Below, one piece after another: positions 1 through 11,408 of a stretch of 64,000 nucleotides of DNA (positions are counted from its first letter, which is position 1; each line of letters opens with the position of its first letter). The translations under genes were made by a program, and so were the position numbers. The notes under the pieces were generated by a model. The model worked only from the letters and a program-made list of their open reading frames with translations, was not told the DNA's origin and did no database searches. Source of the DNA: Macrosoma leucophasiata (taxonomy: Eukaryota > Arthropoda > Insecta > Lepidoptera > Hedylidae); contig JAWQUS010000023.1 in the NCBI GenBank assembly GCA_036365455.1, positions 5,766,001 through 5,830,000 of the forward strand. Direction: 5' to 3'.

Positions 1-3000
1 TAAATAGTGAAATGATAATAAAAATATCGTTCGCAGTGACTCGGCAATTAGGCGATAAAATCACTTAACAGCAATTACACAAGCCCGGCTCTTTCGTTAT
101 ATCACGTTTCCCTTACGAAAGTTGCTACGAATATGAGTCGAGGATCGAGTAACTACGGACAACACCACAAACCCAAGCAAAGAAGCAAACTTCGTTTAGT
201 TGTACTTCGTCGCTCGTTTGGCTTGTTGATTTACGTTGCGAAGGACGCAATGTTTTGACGTTACTGACAGCTGACCAGCTGACACTGACACCATGACTAT
301 GTTCCGAAATCCACTGCGACCACTGAAAGAGGTGACGTCAGTCGCAGTTCGCAGTACACTGGAGAAGCCGTTCCGTTTTATTTGACAGCACAGCACTGTT
401 TAATGGCCCGCTAAACAGTGCTGTGTACAATCTTTCAATAACAATAATTCAATAAAACAATAGTGACAGGTTAGTCACACGATCAAACCATTGAGAGCAC
501 TGCATCTGGTAAGCTCCAGTGCTCACAGTGTAAAAATGAGGGTAAGTTCGGCTCTGGCGCTTTGTCGGCCGTTGCCACGACACGCTCGCTTCACTCGCTC
601 GGCTCGCAGTCTGTTTTTATATATACAACCTAACAAAACCAATTTTTCTATCAAATTAAATTATCTTTGTTTACATAAATACGAAACGCTACAGAAGAGG
701 AGAACGTAGAACGATGACTGTTGACTGACATCTGACACGATACAGCTATCACTTCATCTACACAAACAATAAGGCGTCCTTGGCAGAATTACCCTTGAAG
801 TTGGTAGTTGCCATTAATCAAAAGAAAGAAAGAAGAAAGAATATGGCGTCCGATTTACGTTCAGTTCCAAACAAAGTAAAAACGAATTTGTATATTTTGT
901 GTGTAAAGTAAAAATAGATTGATAATATATATATACTACATGAGTTATTATTAACACAAAACTTATGAATATTTATTAAAGAACAAAATTAATTCATGAA
1001 ATTGAATAATAAATAAATACGAAACATGGTATGAAATATAACTAAACGCCATTGACGAGTAATGAAACGTTACATGTCAATGCTGCCACCAGGCATGACA
1101 AATAAATAAACTTTTAATGGCGATCTAGTCGATTTATATGGAAATAAAAAAAATGTGTATTTTAAGAACAGAGTGCCTAGTTGCAATTTTAACTATAAAT
1201 CATTAATATTTCACGAAAATATTAAATGAGTCGTCGTATTATTTCACAAACATTAATTCTAATCATAGTTTACATTTATTTTCGATAGCTGTCCGATTGG
1301 CTATTCTAACACTGTTAGAACAAAAACTTTTATGTCTACGAAATTAGGGAGAATTTATAAGTAAATTTATGGCAACACACCAAAATAAGTATGTGGGATT
1401 TCGTTGAAAGAAAATCAAGAATTTCATGTGAAATGTGCTTTATTTTGAATTGTTAATCAAGTGTTATATGCTTCAACGTGTATTTTGTTCAATAGACATA
1501 CATTATTTACTAATATCTGTTTATTTACGAATGAAAAGTGATGTCGTTTATAGGCCTCGTTTTTGTACGGTTTATACAGGCTAAAATACTGCACACCTTA
1601 TACACTAATCACTTAACTAATTGAGTCTTTTTCTCATAAATACCCAAAAACTTATTAATAATCGCCGATATACGTCGAAATCAATAAATAAATGCGTTTA
1701 CGATAGGTTATCTATTACAGCAATTGCGATGACAGCTATTTGTTTGGCTAACTTTGGCTGTCACTTACGAAGTTCGCCAAGCAAAAACCGGCACGCCGTA
1801 AGGGACAAAAGATACGATGCTCTATTTCAACTTTCTTATGTTCTTTGTATATAACTATCTCACTTCCACAAAGCATATGGCGAACATGGCTACGTCTATA
1901 GTCTAAGATTATACCATTTACCATGGGTACGTTCCATTAAACGACTCCAACGACCGCGACCACGACCGCTGGAATTGCTGTTCCGCCAACGTAAAAAGGC
2001 GGCAGGCGCTGTCGGCGAACCATATAAGTGGACGCACATATTGAGCGCTGTTTGTTTGCTATATGGGGGCATAGTGAACTCGTTCTTTTTTCGAATTTCG
2101 GTGAAAGTTCACTGCGACTGGTGCTGTGGTCTTAGTCGAAATCGGAACAGCCACAAAATTAAAACTCCTTGGCCGACACTGTTTGTTAGTGACATCACAT
2201 GACATAGTTGTGCGTTGTACGCCATCTAGTGACATAATGTTGTTATTGATCATCACTGCTAGGTGACGCTGCTTCTATATAGTACAATCTTCAAGTATCT
2301 TTACGTCAAGTCCGTAACGGCGTCCGTAACAGTCACCAGCAATAAAGCGCGAGAGTGCTATAAAAATATGTGTGTTTATGCTATGTTTTTTTTAAACTAG
2401 GCATAATGCCTTAAAAATGCAAATATCGGTAAATATCGTTAAATATCGAAAAATAAACGTCCAATAGAGACAAAAATGTAGAACGTAATTACTGGTACAT
2501 AGTTACACCACATATACTTAGTGTTGATTTTTTGTACTTTATATTTATTTTATTAACCTTAGTATTCTTAACTTTAAGCTGTTTGCTGATAATCGACAAT
2601 AGTCACAGTCTTACGCTCATAATTACAAACTTGTAATAAATGGAAATATTTTACACAAGGGTTGGGACTAGTGCTTTTAACACAAGTTATTCTTAATAAC
2701 TTAGCAAAAGTGCTAGTTGCGACAAACATAATATTATGAAATCATATTACTAATAAGGATTCCTCACAAATGTACTACTGTGTTCTTCATTTTATTGTAA
2801 TTTGTTATATGCAAATAAACTTATACTTATATATTATATTATTATTATATTATATATAGGAAACTCTCTTATATAAAATCAATCAAATATATTATCTTTT
2901 CATTAACACCACTTACGGTGTTCATGTGGTCAAGCGGCTAGTTTCTTGGTCATTGATCCCGCACAGGTCCTATCATTTTAAAGTATTTGTGTTTGGGGAT

Positions 3001-3216
3001 CATTTGATTTGATATTTTGGTCTATTAACGAGGGTATCATCTTAGTCAGTTACGCGTATTATTCAATTAAAAATATATTTAAGCTCCTGCACGAATTTTA
3101 GCTGCAATCGTGATTTTGTCGTTGCATTGATATCAACAAAATATACAAACGCCTACATATTTGACACGATGGCGTTTGTTTAGGCTTATTAAGTAGGTGT
3201 AAGTTCAATACAGTTA
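1..3216. other. AT-rich DNA without a recognisable gene
   Basis: No open reading frame here looks like a protein. The stretch holds a short hairpin at 389..425 and a more CpG-rich patch at about 1940..2230 that includes a TATAAG box near 2022. The rest is AT-rich with runs of TA. The patch could be a promoter, but no transcript evidence can be read from the sequence. Confidence 0.5.
389..425. repeat. perfect 14 bp-arm hairpin
   Basis: Arms CACAGCACTGTTTA (389..402) and its exact reverse complement (412..425) enclose a 9-base loop. It may be a foldback relic or a structured RNA. No matching second copy was seen in the window. Confidence 0.6.
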
Positions 3217-3420
3217 ATCTATATATATATAAAAATCAATCGCTGTTCGTTAGTCTCGCTAAAACTCGAGAACGGCTGAACCGATTTGGTTAATTTTTAG
3301 TTTTAAAATATTTCTCGAAGCCCAGGGAAGGTTTAAAAGGTAAAAAAAAATGAAGAAATTGAAGGGGAATAGTAAAAAACACAATTTTATTTCCCCAAAT
3401 TTCATACATGAACAAACACG
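3217..3420 (+). repeat. rep-B copy, 3' truncated
   Basis: rep-B is an interspersed repeat of about 270 bp. It opens with a TA microsatellite followed by AATTGCTGTTCGTTAGTC, contains GAACGGCTGGACCGATTTGG, and closes with GCAATACGAAGTTTGCCG and GGTCAGCTAGT. This copy has the microsatellite end and runs to the stretch before the CATACAAATAG box, where similarity fades. Repeats of this kind are widespread in Lepidoptera and are associated with microsatellites. The CTAGT end is also Helitron-like, but no terminal hairpin was identified. Confidence 0.75.
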
Positions 3421-4489
3421 TCTTGCATGTATTGCCTATAGAATTACGTTCATTGGTATGATTATTTAAAAAAAAATATATTATCAACCTTCACCCATTT
3501 GTTACTTATTTAAATGTGTTTGAAACTAAAAGTTTAAAACATATATAATACGTCTGTAAGGTATTGCCTAAGTATTTATGTTCATGACTAGGTACCTAGC
3601 AAGGAGGTTTAAACAGGTAAGTAAATATAAGTAACTGCACCGATCTGTTACCAATAAACCACAAACACCTATTTTATATGTTTAAAACTTTTGGTTTCAA
3701 ATACCTACATTTGGTTGGTTAACAAATACAAAAAAAACTTGGTCAAAATAATGGATACATACAATGTTTCATTTGGTGAACAGATAGGTGAAGGTCGACC
3801 TAGATTTGTCTCCCCTACTAGAAGGACGTGTCATTGTTGATAAAATTTATGAATAATTATTGATATTCTATAATATTTAAAAAACTTGTCTGGTTAAAGT
3901 CTCACGTCTTAGATCAGCATGACGAACATTAAATATACCTATATCCCTTTCAATAATCTCTGAGAGATTATTGGATCAACCCAGAACTTTCTTTTTTCAC
4001 TTCTGTTCCTCAAAAGCCAATGACAAACCTTCCTCTGTAAATTCACTTTCCTCCCTAAACTCATGAGATTCTCTGGGCTCTCTGTCTATGACGTGCTGCT
4101 CCACCGACAAAAAAACTGACGTGGGCGTCGGTCACAAAATTGGACCGATTATCTGTCCTACAAAAAGTAGGACGTGGGCGGGCGCCCTAAATCATCTCCG
4201 TGAAAACGGATTTGAATGTATATGAGTTGCCACTCCCTGAGGCTATATAGGTCCGCACCTGTTATTTTTCTTGAAAAAGCTGCTGAGCTTATTTATTTTC
4301 TAATCGTCGGCATTTTGGATGGGAGCTTTGTTTTTGGGTAGGTACATCGAACATCTCAGAACATTTGACCAGTCCTTCCTTAGTCTGAGCCATTGATATA
4401 CAAGGGTTTTTTGTATATCAATGGTCTGAGCGTTAAAAGTTGAGGTTAAAAAGTACACAAACATGTCGGATATTCAGAGGGGACATTAA
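3421..4489. other. unassigned AT-rich stretch with a short hairpin
   Basis: Nothing coding is recognised. A hairpin with 14 bp arms (CCATTGATATACAA) sits at 4390..4424 around a 7-base loop. The sequence near 4080..4200 is mildly GC-rich but has no recognisable family. Confidence 0.4.
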
Positions 4490-4490
4490 T

Positions 4491-4565
4491 GGTGAGATTC
4501 ACAGACCGCACTACGACTTTACTTTGCTTGAAAGTAAAGTCGTAGTGCGGTCTGTGAATCTCACC
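4491..4565. mobile_element. palindromic MITE, 35 bp arms
   Basis: The arm at 4491..4525, starting GGTGAGATTCACAGACC, is repeated as an exact reverse complement at 4531..4565 with only a 5-base loop. A longer relative with the same ends sits at 47656..47794, so this is a mobile family and not a local inversion. It has no coding capacity. A target-site duplication could not be settled. Confidence 0.75.
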
Positions 4566-5372
4566 CTAAGTGAACGCGATCAAAGCTTCCAAGATCACGA
4601 GTCTGAATTAGGATAACGATTTCTTTTTTTAATTTACTTGCTCTCAGTTTTGTCATTTATTTCGTTTTAAAAGTGTGTAACACTTAACTAGGTATAAGTT
4701 TTGGAAACTGACATTTTGACGGCAAGTGTGCAGTCTTCTCAAGACCAGATGATGATGAATAAACAGTCAGTCAAGGCCAGATGACAAGAATGTGACATAT
4801 TGCGAAATCATACTATTTTTTTTTGGTCGGGCTTTTTGTAGGTGGCCTTTCTGGAGACGGCACTAGTCTACTTCACCGGGCAATCGGCGAGCGCAGAACA
4901 CGCTCCAGCCTAAGCAAAAAAGTTAGCGCAACTGCCTAAGGGTGACCCAATTTTGATTCCAATGTTTCCAGGACGCTTTTTCAATGCGTGACGGTTGGCC
5001 GACACGCTCACAGACAGACACAGATCACCTCCAATCTGTGGTGACAATACAATACACACTTCGTCAACGTCGGGTTGATTTTAAAATCATTTAATATACG
5101 CGAGATAAATCCCTAAAAATAATTTTATTTCAATTCAGTATTTTCATGTACATATCCTCCTACTTGAACGGCCTCGGTTTGACGACCGTGTTCTTATGCC
5201 ACATTATGTTGATTATTGTCTCTGTCAAGGTTAGTTTAATAGGTGCTTCACACGCGCGTTATACCTATTACGTAGGTATGTTCTAAATACGCCTGCAATG
5301 TGAGTGACATATCACATGGTGTAAGCACGAAACTTGACCACACAGGAACTTTATAAGGTGGTAATAAAAGCT
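4566..5372. other. unassigned stretch with a GC-richer block
   Basis: The block at about 4820..5050 contains a run resembling other lepidopteran repeat remnants, for example GTAGGTGGCCTTTCTGGAG, similar in tone to 12150..12310. No family could be named and no gene was seen. Confidence 0.35.
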
Positions 5373-5609
5373 ATTTTTTTATGTAATGGTCATGGCAAAC
5401 AAGCATGCAGTTCACAGTGATGACTGCAGCCGATAGACACTCACACAAAGACCAAGGTCAAAATGCAGATGCGGAAATTACAGGGTCGTATATTACCACC
5501 TGACCGGAACACGATAGTGCTGACCTACCATTTAGCGGCAAGTATATTAGGTAATGCGGTGGTAATGCCTACGCCCGCGAGCTCCGTCACTGGAGCTCTA
5601 CCACCAGTA
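5373..5609 (-). mobile_element. SINE-A copy
   Basis: SINE-A is the commonest repeat here. Read 5' to 3' it starts GGTGGTAGAGCTCCAGTGAC, passes GTGTTCCGGTCAGGTGG and CTGCAGTCATCACTTAAC, and ends TTGTTTGCCACTTCCATTAC plus an A-rich tail. No protein is encoded. This copy is on the minus strand, so its tail shows as the T run at 5373..5380, and it lacks about 60 bp in the middle. A second fragment with the variant TATCACAGAGAC core follows at about 5610..5660. The overall design matches lepidopteran Metulj-like SINEs, from memory. Confidence 0.85.
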
Positions 5610-5734
5610 AACCTAAGTTGTTATGTCTCTGTGATTGTTAGTACGGGGCCTATTGGGGATAGTTATTCTGTTATATCATCTTGATTGAATAGCTTGAATA
5701 GTATGTCGTTAAATATTTCTCACAATAAATGCGT

Positions 5735-5788
5735 AACCGACCATGTTTCATGTAATAAACATGATCGGTTGAAAATGTTTATTACATG
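5735..5788. repeat. interlocked palindromes
   Basis: Two overlapping inverted repeats share one segment. AACCGACCATGTTT pairs with AAACATGATCGGTT (5735..5770), and CATGTAATAAACAT pairs with ATGTTTATTACATG (5749..5788). This allows two mutually exclusive hairpins. Confidence 0.6.
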
Positions 5789-6586
5789 GTCTCTATTAAA
5801 CGACAATACAAGCGCATTATGCAATAGATAATTCATAAATTACTAAAACTTGTTAGTTGTGTTTATTTCTTTAAATGTAGGTAAGTTATATTTGTGTGTT
5901 AGTTGCAAATGAACTCGTAGTCAGTTGCCGCTGAAGAATTTTGAAATGGGAGGGGCTCACTAAACCATTTTTTTTTGTTGGGGTTGAGTGGAGGGGGACG
6001 GGCTTGATGCAGCTGAGGCTTTATTAAGATAAAACAAAACATTGGTTGTTGAAGAAATTTGGATTGGTCTTGGATTTTTGGAAAAAGCTTGAACGAATCT
6101 TGTATAAGCTTAACCTTCTTCTCTCCTCTCCAGTCCCCTCGACGTTCAGTCAGGGACGGATTGAACCGGATGGGCCGGGTGGCTGGGAAGCTTCTAAAAC
6201 GCCCGGGCTTAAGACTGGATAGGAGGCACGGGGCTTACTTACAGCAAGCCCCGCAAGCCAGATCTGTTGGCGGCCCGAGTAGGCTGGACCTCAACTAGGT
6301 AGTTTAAGACCAACGCTGTGGACGACTAATATACTTATTATAAAATTATTTCGACAGATGTCGTCTCTTATCTTTAGGTAAATATATTATTCACTGCATG
6401 TATACATAATTGGGCTAAATAAAATTTCACAATTCATTCAGACAGAATGGTGTTTACCTCGTCCAGTTGATGGTCAACGACTAATTGTGTAATGTAATTA
6501 TATTTTTATTTCGAGTTGATGTACATTTTTTATATTTAAAAATGTATCACTTAATTTTTTGTTAATTTTAAACGTTATACACACTA
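5789..6586. other. unassigned, with a GC-rich block
   Basis: The block at 6120..6300 is clearly richer in G and C than its surroundings and contains GATGGGCCGGGTGGCTGGGA. It is probably an old repeat fragment, but it matches nothing I recognise elsewhere in the window. Confidence 0.35.
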
Positions 6587-6735
6587 ACCACCTTATTCAT
6601 AAACGTACATTAGATACGTTTTAGCTATAGAATGCTTTGTCCTTGTCAGTTGCATTGTCAAATGTGCAGGATAGAAAAAGACGAAGGAGAGATTAGCAAC
6701 ACTTTAGCTAAAATACGTTTATGAATAAGGGGGTT
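6587..6735. mobile_element. MITE-H copy 1
   Basis: The ends CCTTATTCATAAACGTA and TACGTTTATGAATAAGG are inverted copies of each other, enclosing about 100 bp with the motif GTCAGTTGCATTGTCAAATG. A near-identical copy lies at 39641..39790. There is no coding capacity, so it depends on a transposase elsewhere. Confidence 0.85.
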
Positions 6736-6990
6736 GTTTTATTGAAACTAAATTATTTAGTATTAAGATGGTAACTCGTATAGATTTTTTAAGATATACC
6801 TACTTGATTTGGTGCGGTATTGATGTGAAAAAATGATTAGAGTGAATTTTAACGATGTGCGCTCCCATACAAGGTGCAACAAGCGACAGTCTGAAGTTAG
6901 GTGCTAAATAGGGGCCAGCAACCGTTCTTCTACGACCGATTTGCCATTACGGTATACACACAATGTATATATAACGTATAAGTGTTATTG

Positions 6991-7274
6991 GTGTAGAGCT
7001 CCAGTGACGGAGCTCGCGGGCGTATACAACACCGCATCACCAAATATAGGTACTTGCCGCAAAATGGTAGTGTTCATCACTATCGTGTTCCGGTCAGGTG
7101 GTAATGTGCGGCCCTGTAATTTCCAGCACAGAGGCATAACACCTTAAGCCTTAGGAGTGGTAACGCATCTGCATTTTGACCTTGGTCGTAGTGTTTGTGT
7201 CTAAAGGCTGCAGTCATCACTTAACATCAATGTGAACTGCAAGCTTGTTTGCCAATTCCAGAAGAAAAAAAAAA
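6991..7274 (+). mobile_element. SINE-A copy, near full length
   Basis: Contains the head GAGCTCCAGTGACGGAGCTC, the GTGTTCCGGTCAGGTGG core and the 3' tip TTGTTTGCCAATTCCAG followed by an A run at 7264..7274. It is one of the most complete plus-strand copies. Confidence 0.85.
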
Positions 7275-7431
7275 TGGAATTTTGTTTTTATTTTCTATGA
7301 ACTGAATTTAAATGGATGTCAGGTCACAGTACAATTATGAACAGTATGGAAACTACGTACAAAACGTTCGATACGACACACCCACACAAACATGCGCACA
7401 ACAATAGGTACACGGTACATATACCAAAACA

Positions 7432-7655
7432 TTTTTTATACAATTTATTGTCCGTCTGTCTGTCTGTCCGTTTCTTCCCGCTAATCTCGGGAACGGCTGG
7501 ACCGATTTTGACGGGACTTTCACTGGCAGATAGCTTATGTAATAAGGAGTAACTTAGGGTACTTTTATACTAGCTGCGCACACGACTTCGTCCGGGTAGA
7601 TACTGAACAATCATAAATTCACACGCGGACGAAGTCGCGGGCACAGTGAGTAATA
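7432..7655 (+). repeat. rep-C (MINE-like) copy
   Basis: GTCT microsatellite units at about 7445..7468 are followed by CTAATCTCGGGAACGGCTGG and, at the far end, CGGACGAAGTCGCGGGCAC. The end forms an imperfect inverted repeat with the ACGACTTCGTCCGGG box at 7580. An inverted copy lies at 51640..51830. This fits the microsatellite-associated interspersed repeats described from Lepidoptera. Confidence 0.65.
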
Positions 7656-7990
7656 AATAAAATTGCTTATTTACCCACGTCCTATCAAGCGGTTTTAATG
7701 ATGTGCGTTGATGATGTTACGTACCAATATATTAAACGCTCTGACTATGAATATGAACCGTTTTGTATGTAACACGTACAAAATTGTGACAGTGTGATAA
7801 TGTGAGAACGTGCACTCGATGTGTGGCACAACACTAGTGAATCACTTACAGAATGTAAATCGACATCATTAATAGAATTATGGCCGCTATGAGACTAATT
7901 CAAGTAAACATTAAAATTTATTTTATATTGGTAAAAGTGTTTTTAAAATAGCTAATTTTTAGCATATTTTTAAATAATTTTGTTTTTAAA

Positions 7991-9275
7991 TAAGGTTGGA
8001 GAAAAAGTTTCTTCGCATTTTTTAAGATAATTCAAAACATTTTTTAATATAGTTTATTTAAATTTAACTAAAGTATGTATGTACCATTTTGTTCGATAAC
8101 CTTTTGCCATCTTGTAGATAAGGACATGATCCCATTGCTATAAAAATTTTGGGACTTCTCATCAAAATACCGCGACAAGTGGATTTGGCAGTCCTCTCGT
8201 GATGTTAACCTAACATTGCATAAAGAATTCTGAAGAGACCGAAACAGGTGGAAATCTGAAGGTGCAAGGTCAGGACTATACGGCGGATGCATTAACACCT
8301 CCCAGCCAAACTCTCTTAATTTTTGCTGAGTGGCTATAGATGTGTGAGGTCTAGCGTTATCATGATGAAACACCACACCCCTTCTGTTGATCAATTCCGG
8401 CCGCTTTCTCTCAACTTCTTGCTTTAATCTCATCAGTTGTTCGAAGTAGAGTTCAGAATCGATAGTCCTGCCTGGTGGTAATTGCTCATAATGAACAATG
8501 CCCTTCCAATCCCACCACACACACAACATCACCTTATTGCGAGTTAACCCGGGTTTCGCCACAGTCTGTGAAGCCTGACCGGCCTTTGACCACGACCTTT
8601 TTCGCACGTTCTTGTCGTACGTGATCCACTTTTCATCACCAGTTATCAGCTTCTTCAAAAATGATTCGGTTTCATTACGTCGTAATAAAGAATCACAAAT
8701 GAGTGCACGGTTCATTAGCTTTCTTTCAGTGAGCTCGTGAGGTACCCAAATATTGAGCTTTTTTTTGTACCCAGCTTTTTTCAAATGCGCCAAAACTGTT
8801 TTGTGATCAATTCTCAGTTCTTCAGCTACGTCGTAACTACTGATATGTCGATCTTGCTCCACTTTTTCAAAAATGGCATCCATTTTATCCGTAATAGGGC
8901 GACCAGAGCGAGGTGCATCTTTGACATCAAAATTTCCGTATTGAAAACGCTTAAACCAAATTTGTGCTACTCACACAGACACTGCACTAGGTCCATAAAC
9001 ATCGCAAATTTTTTTCGCGGCTTGCGTTGCATTTTTACCTTTTTTTTAGTAAAATTTTAAAATGTATCGATTTTCTTCATTAGATTCACTCATCTTGACA
9101 GTACGAAAAACAAATGAAAATCACACATTTGCCTAATTTGAATTTGGAATTATGTTCTTTAAAATTTTAACTTTCAATGATACCAAAACCAGCCAGATAC
9201 AAATACTACAGCCAAAGAGATTTTATTACAAGTTCATACATACTATAATGCGAAAAGACTTTTTCCCCAACCTAT
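7991..9275 (-). mobile_element. mariner-family DNA transposon, both TIRs present
   Basis: Terminal inverted repeats of about 27 bp start AGGTTGGAG at 7993 and, reversed, AGGTTGGGG at 9273. They match at about 24 of 27 positions, with TA at the outer edge of at least the left end. The length of about 1.28 kb is normal for mariner. The only gene is the broken transposase on the minus strand. The element is non-autonomous now, though its ends could in principle still be recognised by a related transposase. Confidence 0.92.
8068..9093 (-). pseudogene. mariner transposase, two nonsense codons
   Basis: The frame runs from ATG at 9093 to the stop at 8068, 341 codons, the usual mariner length. It would cut and paste the element at TA sites in the nucleus. 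The helix-turn-helix region lies in the first third. The catalytic triad is visible as TGDEKW, HHDNARPH and YSPDLAPSDFHLF, with 34 residues between the last two aspartates (DD34D type). The last 271 codons, 8883..8068, are open. Upstream, in the same frame, a TAA at 9048..9046 and a TGA at 8973..8971 interrupt the N-terminal DNA-binding part, both single-base changes in otherwise preserved sequence. Only two breaks implies a fairly recent insertion. Family assignment is firm; the subfamily was not assigned. Confidence 0.93.
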
Positions 9276-9831
9276 TATATTATGTTTATTTTTATATATT
9301 CACCACTGAGCTACACGGGCCACCGGCCGACCGGAGGGGAGTAGCCATAGCGTTAATTAATTACCGATGCAAAACAGTCTGTCATTTTTGCAGGAAGAAA
9401 TTTGTGTGACACACACACAACAAAAATCGTCTATTACTACGAAACTCACACCTGGACTTTAACAAAATGCATAAACAATTTCAAGCCAACATTGAAACAT
9501 CTCGGCGACAAGCTTAAAAGGCTATCTATTACACGACATGGTAATCAGGGTCCGGCAGAAAGGGTGGGCGTGGCCTCGCGCCGGATTGCCGCTTATTCAT
9601 CGATATCTCAGTTGTCGCTGCGCTTATTACACTATCCGGTCGACAGGGCCCTAACTCAGTCACAGTACAAATATGAACAGTATGCAAACTACGTACAATA
9701 TTATAGTACATTATAAAGCGCTGGGTCGTCACGTCGTATTTTTAAATAAGAAGATGTATGAAATTATGTATAATATACAGGCATGTATAGTATGCATATT
9801 AGCATAGTATAGCATGTATAATATACATGAA
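9276..9831. other. unassigned flank with a tRNA-like end
   Basis: On the minus strand, 9300..9322 reads GCCCGTGTAGCTCAGTGG, which resembles a tRNA A-box region, but no B box follows in position. An AC-rich run is at 9408..9420. No gene was recognised. Confidence 0.3.
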
Positions 9832-10195
9832 GCGCGCATGGCCCAGCGGCTGGTGTCAATCGTAAGCGATCTACTCGGTTAAGCACTACGGGCGCGGTCG
9901 GGTAGTGTGATGGGTGACCGCTAGTGGCAAATTAAAATGCGCGTTTCCGTGCTTCGGAGGGCACGTTAAGTCGTCGGTCCCGGTTGCTATCGATGGATAG
10001 CAGTCGTTAAACCTTGTCGGAGGCCTTATGGGCGGTTTGAAAACATCCGACAGCGGGTTGGCCACTAACCCACCCACCTCCACCAATCCGCATTGGAGCA
10101 GCGTGGTGGAGTAAGCTCCAGGCCTCCTCCAAAAAAAGGGAGAGACTCGTGCCCAGCAGTGAGACGTATAATGGGTTGCCATTATTATTATACAG
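9832..10195 (+). mobile_element. 5S-rRNA-headed SINE with RTE-type tail
   Basis: The segment at about 9876..9932 contains GGTTAAGCACTACGGGCG and GTGATGGGTGACCGC, which line up with the internal promoter region of 5S rRNA (GTTAAGCAACGTCGGGCGC and GGATGGGTGACCGCC). The middle carries CGTGCTTCGGAGGGCACGTT. The 3' part, CCGCATTGGAGCAGCGTGG and CCCAGCAGTGAGACG followed by ATTATTATTAT, is the tail type of insect RTE LINEs. The 5S box would drive RNA polymerase III, and the tail would recruit the LINE reverse transcriptase. The 5' limit is approximate. Confidence 0.75.
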
Positions 10196-10418
10196 GCATA
10201 TTTTCAAGGATGCTATCGATCGGTTTCAAGAATACGTGGTTATCATTAAAATTAAATTAATAAGTATTCATGATTTTATAATCCACTTACCTACCTTACT
10301 CTTTAATCATTGAAAAAATCATAAATAAAGTCGGACTTAATTTTTTTTATTGGAAATCCAATAAAGCATACCTATTATATGGTTATCATCTAGTTGAGTA
10401 TATGTACTTATATTACAC

Positions 10419-10690
10419 TAGCTAACCCGGCAAACATTGCAATGCCTCAGACTTTGTTAATGTGTCAAAGGTTTGAGAGGTGCGGACTATTTGTACGGGA
10501 AAATAAATTGCAGAAATTAAATTTGCGGCCTTTCTCGCGTATAGGTACAACACTCCCAAACTTCAGAAAATCCGCGAATTTAATTTCTACAATGTAAATA
10601 AAAATGGGAAAATAAAATTGTTGTTTTACTATTTTTCTTACAATTTCTTCATATTTGCTTCACATTTTAAACTTTCCCTAAACTTCTAAA
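10419..10690 (-). repeat. rep-B copy interrupted by rep-D
   Basis: The left end CTAGCTAACCCGGCAAAC and the right part TTTAAACTTTCCCTAAACTTC are rep-B read backwards. At 10511..10605 a rep-D element sits inside it. The rep-B motif GGGAAAATAAA(A)TTG stands on both sides (10497..10510 and 10606..10620) although normal copies have it once. Confidence 0.8.
10511..10605 (+). mobile_element. rep-D copy, short form, nested in rep-B
   Basis: rep-D begins GAAATTAAATTTGCGG and ends CCGCGAATTTAATTTCTACA, so its ends are inverted copies. The middle carries ACACTCCCAAACTTC. This short copy lacks the GTCACGG-containing centre of the longer copy at 11892. A duplicated target of about 14 bp flanks it, which favours target-primed retroposition over cut-and-paste movement. 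Confidence 0.75.
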
Positions 10691-11225
10691 AATAATTCAT
10701 AATAATGAACCTGCGTTCATGAGTTCTGTAACGAGTATTCGAGTTTTGTCAAACCGAATATCTACCTATAGTGATTCAATTTAGGTATTCGTTATGCTAT
10801 CACAGATTGCAGATCAAGGGAGGTTTTTTCCAAGGATTAGTTAGGTATTAGTTATAAGTCTTCTAAGGTTTTTGACATCAGCAATAAGTTTTTGAATTCT
10901 GATGTATTCTGATCTATACTTCTCTCTTTGTCTGGCTTATAAGAAAATACCACAATCACAATATAGTAAGTATAGGTACGCGAGATTAAGTCGATAAATC
11001 GCGCATAAAATTGTTTTATTTCAATGTCCGCCGAAAAACAAGCTTCGAGATAATATTTATAAATAAAAACGAGCTATGTTAGTTGATTAAATAACCAGTT
11101 TGTGTAGATTTAATTCGTTGTAATTAAGATGGTATCATCCAGACGATGTATCATTCTCATAAGTGTGTCACAGTCCGCTAGTCCGGTACCGAATCTTAAA
11201 TATACTTACTATACTTAAATATACT
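10691..11225. other. AT-rich stretch, nothing recognised
   Basis: No repeat or gene was identified. Base composition is like the general background. Confidence 0.4.
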
Positions 11226-11400
11226 TGTACGGCTCTGTAATTTCCGGCACAGAGCCGTAACACCTTAGGCCTCAGGAGTGGTAACGCATCTGCATTTTGA
11301 CCTTGGTCTTTGTGTGGGTCTCTATAGGCTGCAGTCGTCACTTAACATCAACGTGAACTGCATGCTTGTTTACCACTTCCATTAAATAAAAAAAAAAATA
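11226..11400 (+). mobile_element. SINE-A copy, 5' truncated
   Basis: Starts inside the element at the TACGGCTCTGTAATTTCCGG box and keeps the rest, including the GCATGCTTGTTTACCACTTCC tip region and an A run at 11388..11398. The loss of the head is typical of incomplete reverse transcription. Confidence 0.8.
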
Positions 11401-11408
11401 ATAAATAT

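Noticed and set aside
8737..9060. 107-codon plus-strand open frame
   Set aside because: It lies antisense to the mariner transposase and has no protein-like features; a shadow.
9886..10182. 98-codon minus-strand frame
   Set aside because: Antisense to the 5S-headed SINE.
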